Of a DNA stretch of 64,000 nt, positions 1 through 7,286 are shown one piece after another. The DNA comes from Phycisphaerales bacterium (GTDB lineage Bacteria; Planctomycetota; Phycisphaerae; Phycisphaerales; UBA1924): NCBI GenBank assembly GCA_040221175.1, contig JAVJVK010000004.1, positions 480,268 through 544,267 on the forward strand. Reading direction: 5' to 3'. A program made the position numbers and the translations under genes. Under the pieces are notes generated by a model. That model searched no databases. It was not told where the DNA came from and saw nothing but the letters and a program-made list of their open reading frames with translations. The stretch's first letter is position 1, and each line of letters starts with the position of its first letter.

Positions 1-630
1 CTCGGCCACGCCCTCCATCCAGGCGTAGAAGGCCTCGTTGATCATGGGCATAAGGATTCGGTTCGAAACAAAGCCCGCGCGGTCGTTGGCGGGCACGGCG
101 GTCTTGCCCATCTTTTCGGAGAGTTTCAGTACCGTGTCGGTCACGCCCTGGTCGGTCGCCAGACCGTTGATGACCTCCACCAGCCCCATGACCGGGACCG
201 GATAGAAGAAGTGCATGCCGATGACCTTCTCGGGGCGCTTGGTGGCCGCGGCGATGGCGGTGATGGAGATGCTGCTGGTGTTGGTGGCCAGGATGGCGTC
301 CTTGGCGGTCACCTCGTCGAGCTTGGCGAAGATGTCACGCTTGACTTGCTCGTTCTCGACGACGGCCTCGATGACGATCTGGCGGTCGGCCAGGTCGCCC
401 ATGTCGGTCGCGTAGGCGATGCGGCCCAGGGCGGCGTCGGCGTCCTTCTGCTCCATGCGGCCCTTCTCGACGGCCCGCGACAGCAGCTTGGCGTGGGTGG
501 CCTTGCACCGTTCGACCTGGTCGGCCGAGGCGTCGAAGACCTTGACGTCCAGCCCCGCCACGGCGGCGACCTGCGCGATGCCCCCGCCCATCTGACCCGC
601 TCCGACCACGCCAACCTTGTCCACCGCCAT
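1..630 (-). CDS. 3-hydroxybutyryl-CoA / 3-hydroxyacyl-CoA dehydrogenase, C-terminus outside window
   Basis: NAD-dependent oxidation of (S)-3-hydroxyacyl-CoA in fatty-acid or butanoate metabolism, cytosolic. The first 210 codons are visible and open to the window edge. The N-terminus carries the Rossmann motif GAGQMGGGIAQ. Further in are the conserved stretches EAVVENEQVK and NTSSISITAIA, then the catalytic His region GMHFFYPVPVM and NDRAGFVSNRI. The start ATG at 628-630 is preceded by AAGGAG at good spacing. The rest of the NAD domain and the all-helical C-terminal domain lie beyond base 1. FadB-type fusion partners cannot be excluded because the C-terminus is not seen, but the N-terminal start fits the short, single-function family (PaaH/Hbd). 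Confidence 0.9.
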   Translation of the reverse strand, partial: MAVDKVGVVGAGQMGGGIAQVAAVAGLDVKVFDASADQVERCKATHAKLLSRAVEKGRMEQKDADAALGRIAYATDMGDLADRQIVIEAVVENEQVKRDIFAKLDEVTAKDAILATNTSSISITAIAAATKRPEKVIGMHFFYPVPVMGLVEVINGLATDQGVTDTVLKLSEKMGKTAVPANDRAGFVSNRILMPMINEAFYAWMEGVAE

Positions 631-740
631 GCGTACACTCCTTGGAGAACCCGAACAACGCCGGCCGCGACCGCACCCGGCAAGGACGGCAACACTAGCG
701 GCCGCCCCGCCGGCTGGCACCTGATCGGAGGCTGCCCCGC

Positions 741-1049
741 ATGGACCGAATCGCCCAGCTCAGCTCGATGCTCCAGGTCGACCCCGGCGACACCTTCGTG
801 CTCTATTCGCTGGGCCAGGAGCACGCCAAGGCCGGCCGCCACGAAGAGGCCATCGGCTACTACGAGAAGTGCATCGAGGCCGACGCGAGCGAGCACTACG
901 CGTACTTCCACATGGCCCGCTCGCTGGAGGCCCAGGGCGAGGAGGAACGGGCGATCGAGGTGCTGACCCAGGGCTTGGCCCGGGCCACCGCCGACGGCAA
1001 CCAGAAGGCCGCCGGTGAACTCCAGACGTACCTGGCCCAGCTTGCCTGA
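741..1049 (+). CDS. Small TPR-repeat protein
   Basis: A 102-residue soluble protein with about two tetratricopeptide repeats. The clearest is residues 22-55 (LYSLGQEHAKAGRHEEAIGYYEKC), followed by HMARSLEAQGEEERAIEVL. TPRs form helical protein-binding scaffolds; no partner can be named. A GGAGG sequence lies about 10 bases before the ATG. It sits divergently from the acyl-CoA dehydrogenase and 21 bases before recX in the same direction, so it may be co-transcribed with recX. The small size and lack of a signal peptide suggest a cytosolic adaptor. Confidence 0.75.
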   Translation: MDRIAQLSSMLQVDPGDTFVLYSLGQEHAKAGRHEEAIGYYEKCIEADASEHYAYFHMARSLEAQGEEERAIEVLTQGLARATADGNQKAAGELQTYLAQLA

Positions 1050-1070
1050 GCGCGACCCGGGGGGCATGCC

Positions 1071-1718
1071 GTGCCCGAGATCAAGACCATCTCGCTGACG
1101 CCCACGGGCCCCAACCGCTGGAAGCTGGTCACGCCCGAGCACAAGAACGCCACGCTCGACGACGCGGCCGTGGTCGACGGGCAACTGGTCAGCGGCGACC
1201 CGTGGACGCCGGCGGTCCAGGAACGCGTGCGGCGCGTGCTGGCCGAGGCGGGCGCCCGCATCGCCGCCGCCCGCCTGCTGCGGGTGCGGGCTCGATCCAG
1301 CAGCGAGCTGCGCGAGCGCCTGCGGAAGCGATTCCCGCGTGAGGCCGCCGACCAGGCCGTCGAGGCGCTGGTGCGCAGCGGCGCCGTCGATGATCAGCGG
1401 CTGGCCCGCGATATGGCCGAGCACATGGGCGAACTCCGCCCCCACGCCCGCGAGGCCATCCGCCATCGCCTGGAGCGCGCCCGACTGGACGCCGACCTGC
1501 TCGAGACGGCGCTGGATGCCCATGCGCCCAGTTCGGGGGAAGCCGCCCGCGCCGACGAGGCGGCCCGGGCGCAACTGCGCCGGCTCCGGTCGCTGTCGCT
1601 GACGCCCGATGCCACGCGGCGGCGCCTGTTCGCAGCGCTGGCCCGGCGCGGCTTCGACGCCGAGACCACCGCCGACGCCGTCGACCGCGTGCTCGGGCCG
1701 GCCGAGACCGAGTTCTAA
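1071..1718 (+). CDS. recX: Regulatory protein RecX
   Basis: RecX family modulator of RecA filaments, 215 residues, starting with GTG. The core (about residues 65-150) shows the three-helix repeat pattern of the family, for example LRVRARSSSELRERLRKR and VRSGAVDDQRLARDMAEH, followed by GELRPHAREAIRHRLERA. Residues 1-60 are an N-terminal extension that is not part of the core. recA is not adjacent here, unlike in many bacteria. The alternative ATG at 1066 is in another frame. Family assignment is firm; whether it inhibits or aids RecA in this organism is not known. Confidence 0.85.
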   Translation: MPEIKTISLTPTGPNRWKLVTPEHKNATLDDAAVVDGQLVSGDPWTPAVQERVRRVLAEAGARIAAARLLRVRARSSSELRERLRKRFPREAADQAVEALVRSGAVDDQRLARDMAEHMGELRPHAREAIRHRLERARLDADLLETALDAHAPSSGEAARADEAARAQLRRLRSLSLTPDATRRRLFAALARRGFDAETTADAVDRVLGPAETEF

Positions 1719-1755
1719 GGCCTGCCCCTGCCGCCCGGGCTGAATAGCATGGGTC

Positions 1756-2349
1756 ATGCCCAGACTTCCCCGAATCGTCGCCGCGTCCGTGACGACCCTC
1801 GCGATCGCCGCCGCTTGCGGCTGCGTCGCCCATCGTCCGACGGCAGAGACCTACGGCAAGATCGCCGGCGTCGCGCCGCTGCCGGCGCTCACGCAGGAAT
1901 CGACCGTGGCGCAATCGCCCGACTCGGCCATCGCCGGCCCCAGGGGCAACGTGCTGGACCGCAGCCAGTGGGCCCCCATCGCGCTTCTGGCGCCCAACGA
2001 CCTGACCCTGCATCCGCCCCACTACGCCCCCGCCCGGCTGCCGACCACCGGCGATTGGCGTTACGACGGCACGCTTCCCACGCTGCTCAGCGTTCGCCAG
2101 TACGGCAGCAGCAATGCCCACCAGCTCAAGAGCCTGGCTTACGAGCCGTTCCTGCAGGCCTGTGACCTGGTCATGATCCCGGTGCGGATGTTCACCCAGA
2201 CCCCGCCGAACCGCCTGGACGCCTCGCCCGACACCAGCTACATCCGTGCGCCCGAGGCGTGGGACGACCAACTGCCCGCCACGGGCCGGCCCATTGGTCA
2301 GACCGGCGGCATGGTCATCTCGCGACCGGCCGAGGCGCGGCAGTTGTGA
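1756..2349 (+). CDS. Putative lipoprotein of unknown function
   Basis: A 197-residue exported protein with no family I recognise. The N-terminus has a positively charged start, a hydrophobic core (TTLAIAAAC) and a Cys pair at about residues 22-24 (ACGC) that fits a lipobox, so it is probably membrane-anchored after processing. The mature part is rich in Pro, with a middle segment RYDGTLPTLLSVRQYGSSNA. Its stop overlaps the GTG start of the following rhodanese gene (GTGA), which suggests translational coupling. Confidence 0.65.
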   Translation: MPRLPRIVAASVTTLAIAAACGCVAHRPTAETYGKIAGVAPLPALTQESTVAQSPDSAIAGPRGNVLDRSQWAPIALLAPNDLTLHPPHYAPARLPTTGDWRYDGTLPTLLSVRQYGSSNAHQLKSLAYEPFLQACDLVMIPVRMFTQTPPNRLDASPDTSYIRAPEAWDDQLPATGRPIGQTGGMVISRPAEARQL

Positions 2350-2765
2350 GCGGCTCGTTCGACGATCAGGGCCTGCCAGCGGGCTATCCGTTCAAGCCCA
2401 GTTACGAAATCGCGCCCCGACGCGCCGCCGAGATGATCGCCAACGGCGAAGCGCTGCTGGTCGATGTTCGCCTGAACGAAGAACTGGACGTTGCTTCGCT
2501 TCCCGGTGTCGATACACGAGTTCATGCGCCGCTCCACGAATTGAACGAGCACCTGGACGATATCGAAGATGCGGCCGATGGCCGGCCCATCCTCACGCTC
2601 TGCCACCACGGCGTGCGGTCGATCAAGGCTGCGCTGGCGCTGCGCAGCTGCGGCTTCGAAAATGCGCTTTCGATTGCCGGCGGCATCGAGAACTGGTCCC
2701 TGGCAATCGATCCGTCGGTGCCTCGATACACTCGCGACGGAGCCCACTGCACGCGGGTTGATTGA
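2346..2765 (+). CDS. Rhodanese-like domain protein
   Basis: Single rhodanese domain of 139 residues. The active loop reads CHHGVRS with Cys86 as the persulfide carrier. The domain starts with the CH2A-like segment ALLVDVRLNEELDVASLPG and ends with ALSIAGGIENWSLAID. Such single-domain proteins transfer sulfane sulfur or act in thiol chemistry; the true acceptor is unknown. I chose GTG at 2346 because it overlaps the upstream stop as GTGA. An ATG further upstream (2259) would only add residues read inside the preceding gene. No signal peptide is present, so a cytosolic location is likely. Confidence 0.85.
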   Translation: MSGSFDDQGLPAGYPFKPSYEIAPRRAAEMIANGEALLVDVRLNEELDVASLPGVDTRVHAPLHELNEHLDDIEDAADGRPILTLCHHGVRSIKAALALRSCGFENALSIAGGIENWSLAIDPSVPRYTRDGAHCTRVD

Positions 2766-2773
2766 TTGTCTTC

Positions 2774-5700
2774 CTACGCCGCTTCGCGCGCCGCGCGAGA
2801 CTGGTTGATGGTCGCGACAAGGCGCTCACGATCGACCGGCTTCTCAAGGTAGGCGTCGCACCCCGCGTCAATGCATCGCTCGCGGTCGCCACGCATGGCG
2901 TGAGCCGTCAACGCAACGATGGGCAGATCGCATCCCAGCCTGCGAAGCAACCGCGCCACTGCATATCCATCCATCCTCGGCATCTGCATGTCGGTCACGA
3001 TGACGTCTACCGGCAGCGGCGTGCGAAGCGACTGTTGGCCGCCCTTGCTCGAGGTAAGCAGTTCGACCCCCTCCACGCCGTCTCGGGCCGTATAGACAGA
3101 CGCGCCGGCACGGGCAAGGTGGGTCTGGATGAGCCGGAGGTTGTCCGGCCCGTCCTCGATCAGCAGCACACGCACGCCAGCCAGCGGTCCCTGACGTTTG
3201 GTTGGATCCGCATCGGCTCGCTTGTGCAGTTCGATTGGCCCCGCCGGGATCGCATGCACGTCGTCCGGCGCCTCGACCCGGATCGAGAGCGTGAACGTGC
3301 TGCCCCGGCCCGTTTCACTCTCGACCGAGATGTCGCCATGCAGCATCTCGGCGAGCCGCTTGCTGATGAGCAGGCCCAGGCCCGTGCCACCGAAGCGGCG
3401 CGTCATCGAGGCGTCGGCTTGCGTAAAGGCCGAGAAGACACGATCCAACTGTTCCGGCGTCATACCGATGCCGGTATCCTCGACGGCGATGTGCAACACC
3501 CCGCCATCGGAAGCTTGCTCGAAACTCATCGAGACACGCACGCGACCTTCCGAGGTGAACTTGAGTGCGTTTCCGACCAGGTTCACGAGGATCTGCCGCA
3601 ACCGGGTCGGGTCAGTCCGAACGGTTTCGGGAATCGGCGTCATGCAACGCATGCTGAAGTCGATGGCCTTCGATCGGGCATTGACGCTCATGAGTTGTCC
3701 CACGCTCCGCAGAATCTGCACCGGACTTGCATCGATGCATTCGACACCCATCCGACCTGACTCGATCTTGGACACGTCGAGGATGTCGTTGAGGATGGTC
3801 AGCAGGTGCTCGCCGTTGCGCTTGATCGTATCGAGGTAGGCTGCTCGATCCTGGGCGGGGAGTGACGGATCATCGAGCAATTCGGCGTAGCCAAGGATGG
3901 CCGTCATCGGCGTACGGATTTCGTGGCTCATGTTGGCCAGGAACTCCGTCTTGCTGCGATTTGCATCCTCGGCTCGGAGCTTCGCTTCATGTAGCTCGGC
4001 TTCGCGCTCAACCTCTGCCGTGACGTCCCGAGCGGTACCGAACAAGCCCGTCACACGGCCTTCTGCATCGCACCTGGCCCGACCTTCGACGGCGACGTAT
4101 CGAACGCCGTTCGTGGGGTTGTTTCGCTCCAGCGTGAGCGCGTAAGGGGTCCCCTGCTCCTTGGCCCGCTCGATAGCGATTCGCAGTCGCTCGGCGTCTT
4201 CGGACCGGTAGCAGCCGATTGCGACCTCGCTCGTCGGCACGACCAATTCAGGATCCAGCTCGAAGAGTTCGAAGAGCTGACGCGACCACGTGACGCCCTC
4301 GCTTCGCGCGTCGTAGCTCCAGCTTCCCATTCGGGCGATCGATTGGGCAACTTCGAGCGCTCGATTCGATGACTCCAGCGCGTCCCGCTGGGCACGTTCT
4401 TCGGTGACGTCCTGGAAGGCGCCGACGAGCCGTACGACACGCCCATCCTGGTAAACCGGCTCCCCCACGGCTCGAACCCAACGACGAAGTCCCTTTGCCG
4501 TCACGAATCGGCACTCCAGGTCCCAGGACTCGCCATGCTCCATGCCTCGCTGGACGGCATCGATGATCTCCGAACGGGAGGGCTCTTCGTAGAAGTCAAC
4601 GGCGCGCTCCAGCGTGGGCACATACGTGCCAGGCACCTCGTGGATGGCGCAGACCTGATCCGACCAGTACAGACGCTCGGTCGCGACGTCGTACTCCCAG
4701 CCTCCGATCGCAGTGATCCGGACCGTGTTGGCCAGCACCATCTCCCGGCGTGCCAGTTCGTTCTGCGCCTCGACCTGATCGTGCACGTCCATCTGGATAC
4801 CAACGAGCCGGTGCACCTGCTGGCGTCCCATCGCGTGCGTTGCCTTGCCGAACATCCGCACCCAACGCCAGGCGCCGTCGCGATGGCGGACGCGGAATTG
4901 GGTATCCACGTGCGGCGACGCACCGTTCGAGTGACGCTCGATGGCGGTTTCCAGGGACACGATGTCGATCGGATGCACCCGGGTGAGCAGGGTCGTCGCG
5001 TCATCGAGGAGGTCACCGGCCCGCTCACCCATCATCGCACACCAACGCTCGTCGAAACTGAAACGCCCCGTATCCAGGTCCCACATCCACAGGCCCATGC
5101 GGCCGGCTTGGAGGGCAAGGTCCATCTTCTCGTTCGCCTCACGAAGCCGCAACTGAGCCGATTCCTGATCGGTCACGTCCGCATGCGTGCCCACCATGCG
5201 CAGCGGTTTGCCCCGGGCATCGAACTCCACGACACGCCCGCTGGCGCGGATCCACCGCCATCCCCCGCCGTACTGACGCATCCGGAACACCACGTCTTCG
5301 AACGGCCCGTGTCCCCGCAGGTGCATCGACAGCCTACGAAGCGTTGGGACGACGTCTTCGCGATGCACCCGGCTGGACCAGCGAGTAACGTGTTCAGCGT
5401 CACCCGCCGGTTCGATGAAATCGCGGGTCCACTGATCGTCTAGCGAGAGCGCCCCACTCTGGACGTCCCATTCCCAGGTGCCCAGTCGACCAACACTCAG
5501 GGCCAGTTCTGTTCGCTCGGCCTGCTCGAGCAGCAACCGCTCCATGCGATGATGCTCGGTCAGATCGCGGGCAGCGGCGTAGACGCGATCGCCCCGCCGA
5601 CTCGCACGCCATTCGAGCGTCCGCCACGGCTCTTCTCCGACTCGGCAGCGATTCGCGAACACCGTAGCACTGCCATCGTCCTCCAGAGATTCCAGGCATC

Positions 5701-6511
5701 GCCGCGTCCGGTCGACATCGGCGGGATGAACCAGGTCGAGCAGTGATCGGTTGAGCATCGATTCGATGTTGACTCCCAGGATCCGGGCCCACGCATCATT
5801 CATCTTGGTGATCGTGCCATTCGCGTCGGTGATGCACAGGAGTTCGGCCGAACTCTCGAAGAAGCCGGCCAGTTCGGCCAGCACGCACTCGTGCTCCAGT
5901 TGCGAGAGCTTCCGCTCGGAAATATCTGTTTCGACGGCGACGAACCCGACTAGGTTGCCCCGATCATCGTGCCGCGGCTGCATGTCGACGAACACCCAGT
6001 AGTCGCGACCGTCCTTGGTTCGATTGAGCAACTCGCCCTGGAACGCCCGACCACTCGACAGCCGCTCGAACATCGCCTGGATCGTCCGCGGGTCGGTCTT
6101 CTCGCTGAAGAGCACATGGCCCGGCACGCGACCGGCCATGTCCTCGAGCGTGTACCCGGTGATTCGCGTGAATCCGCTGTTGACCCAGAGCGTCCGCCGC
6201 TGCGCGTCGGTGATGATGATGGCGTTGGGCGTTCGCTGGGCCAGGCCGTACAGCAGCTCGGGCATGTCCGCCGGCGCGTTGATCGCCGCGGGTCGCCGCC
6301 GGCGCAGCGCCCAAGGCCCAGCGCACGCTGCGCCGGCCGCCGCCGAAGCGAGGCCACTCCAGAGCGATCCCGCTGCCCAGCCCGCGGCCGCCGTGCCGCA
6401 AAGGGCAACCAGCAGCCATGCGGCGCCCCACGGTGCGCGAACACCAGACCGGCGGGCTTCAGATGGAAACGGCTGCAAACGCACGAGCACGACTCCACGG
6501 CGGCCAAACAA
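2774..6511 (-). CDS. Hybrid sensor histidine kinase with six PAS domains and a receiver
   Basis: A 1245-residue sensor. Residues about 28-66 are hydrophobic (possible double membrane pass). Six PAS/PAC units follow at roughly 84-205, 212-322, 332-452, 462-582, 592-708 and 718-835, most ending in a PAC-like D(V/I)T/S-type boundary. The HisKA domain has phospho-acceptor His863 in NMSHEIRTPM. The ATPase domain has LVNLVGNALKF, EDTGIGM and GGTGLGL. A C-terminal receiver (about 1114-1237) has phospho-acceptor Asp1174 (VTDMQMPRMDGY) and Lys1224. There is no output domain and no neighbouring regulator, so it is an orphan that must pass phosphate to a phosphotransfer protein elsewhere. Signals cannot be predicted; no haem or flavin Cys motif stands out. 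Confidence 0.92.
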   Translation of the reverse strand: MFGRRGVVLVRLQPFPSEARRSGVRAPWGAAWLLVALCGTAAAGWAAGSLWSGLASAAAGAACAGPWALRRRRPAAINAPADMPELLYGLAQRTPNAIIITDAQRRTLWVNSGFTRITGYTLEDMAGRVPGHVLFSEKTDPRTIQAMFERLSSGRAFQGELLNRTKDGRDYWVFVDMQPRHDDRGNLVGFVAVETDISERKLSQLEHECVLAELAGFFESSAELLCITDANGTITKMNDAWARILGVNIESMLNRSLLDLVHPADVDRTRRCLESLEDDGSATVFANRCRVGEEPWRTLEWRASRRGDRVYAAARDLTEHHRMERLLLEQAERTELALSVGRLGTWEWDVQSGALSLDDQWTRDFIEPAGDAEHVTRWSSRVHREDVVPTLRRLSMHLRGHGPFEDVVFRMRQYGGGWRWIRASGRVVEFDARGKPLRMVGTHADVTDQESAQLRLREANEKMDLALQAGRMGLWMWDLDTGRFSFDERWCAMMGERAGDLLDDATTLLTRVHPIDIVSLETAIERHSNGASPHVDTQFRVRHRDGAWRWVRMFGKATHAMGRQQVHRLVGIQMDVHDQVEAQNELARREMVLANTVRITAIGGWEYDVATERLYWSDQVCAIHEVPGTYVPTLERAVDFYEEPSRSEIIDAVQRGMEHGESWDLECRFVTAKGLRRWVRAVGEPVYQDGRVVRLVGAFQDVTEERAQRDALESSNRALEVAQSIARMGSWSYDARSEGVTWSRQLFELFELDPELVVPTSEVAIGCYRSEDAERLRIAIERAKEQGTPYALTLERNNPTNGVRYVAVEGRARCDAEGRVTGLFGTARDVTAEVEREAELHEAKLRAEDANRSKTEFLANMSHEIRTPMTAILGYAELLDDPSLPAQDRAAYLDTIKRNGEHLLTILNDILDVSKIESGRMGVECIDASPVQILRSVGQLMSVNARSKAIDFSMRCMTPIPETVRTDPTRLRQILVNLVGNALKFTSEGRVRVSMSFEQASDGGVLHIAVEDTGIGMTPEQLDRVFSAFTQADASMTRRFGGTGLGLLISKRLAEMLHGDISVESETGRGSTFTLSIRVEAPDDVHAIPAGPIELHKRADADPTKRQGPLAGVRVLLIEDGPDNLRLIQTHLARAGASVYTARDGVEGVELLTSSKGGQQSLRTPLPVDVIVTDMQMPRMDGYAVARLLRRLGCDLPIVALTAHAMRGDRERCIDAGCDAYLEKPVDRERLVATINQSRAAREAA

Positions 6512-6669
6512 TTCCTGGGCCCGATAACACGAGCCGTCATCACCCTGCCTACTCGCAGAATCGGACGAATCGTCTCCGGCCTGAAGCGGACCTTTCCCCC
6601 GCCCAAGCGATGCTGCCGGGCGGCCTGGCAGCCGCGGGACGGGCCCATGGCGGCCCCTATCATGCCCGG

Positions 6670-7260
6670 ATGCCTCGTCAGCTCATGCGCTTCTACCAGC
6701 GCAGCCGGCTCCTGAACATCAACCTCAATCTCGTGCTGGCGGGGCTGATCGCCATTGCGCTGGCCAAGTTTCCCATCATGCTCATCTCCGACTGGCTGGG
6801 AAAGGACCAGAAGCTCCTCATTACCCTCATCGCCTACGGCCTGGACACCGTCCTGGACGTGGCGGCCTACTTCGGCCTGCACTGGGTCGCCAACCACTGG
6901 AAGCCCTCCGCCGTCCACGGCAAGGGCCCCAAGCCCGAGCGGCCCGCCCACCGCAAGAACTTCCTGATGGACGCCGGCCGAGTGCAGGCCGAACGCATGA
7001 TCCTGGTGCCGGTCTTTGCCGCCGTCTCCATGGGCATGATGTACGGCCTTCAGCGGTTTGGCGGCGTCTCGGCCTCGTGGGCATTCGTCTACAGCTTCGT
7101 GACGGCCATCCTGGTCACCCGTACGCTGCACACCATCAGCGGCATCTGGACGGGCACGTTCAAGGGCGACCACCACTTCGCCGAGGCAACCGCTCCGCCC
7201 GACCCCGCCGCGCCAAAACCCATGAAGAAGTCGGCCGAACGAGAGCGTGAGGCCGTCTAG
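6670..7260 (+). CDS. Four-helix integral membrane protein, unknown function
   Basis: A 196-residue inner-membrane protein. Hydrophobic segments are seen at about 20-40, 49-72, 112-130 and 138-155. The loop between the second and third is basic (KGPKPERPAHRKN), and the C-terminal tail is charged (KKSAEREREAV). The ATG at 6670 was chosen because hydrophobic, protein-like sequence starts there; an upstream in-frame extension overlaps the divergent histidine kinase gene and reads like noise. I do not recognise the family. It lies just 26 bases before the asparagine synthetase start. Confidence 0.7.
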   Translation: MPRQLMRFYQRSRLLNINLNLVLAGLIAIALAKFPIMLISDWLGKDQKLLITLIAYGLDTVLDVAAYFGLHWVANHWKPSAVHGKGPKPERPAHRKNFLMDAGRVQAERMILVPVFAAVSMGMMYGLQRFGGVSASWAFVYSFVTAILVTRTLHTISGIWTGTFKGDHHFAEATAPPDPAAPKPMKKSAEREREAV

Positions 7261-7286
7261 GGCAGCCAAGGCCTACAACCCCCACC

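Noticed and set aside
309-1757. A 482-codon minus-strand frame opposite the TPR and recX genes
   Set aside because: It crosses three genes of firm identity and has low-complexity Gly/Arg/Val content.
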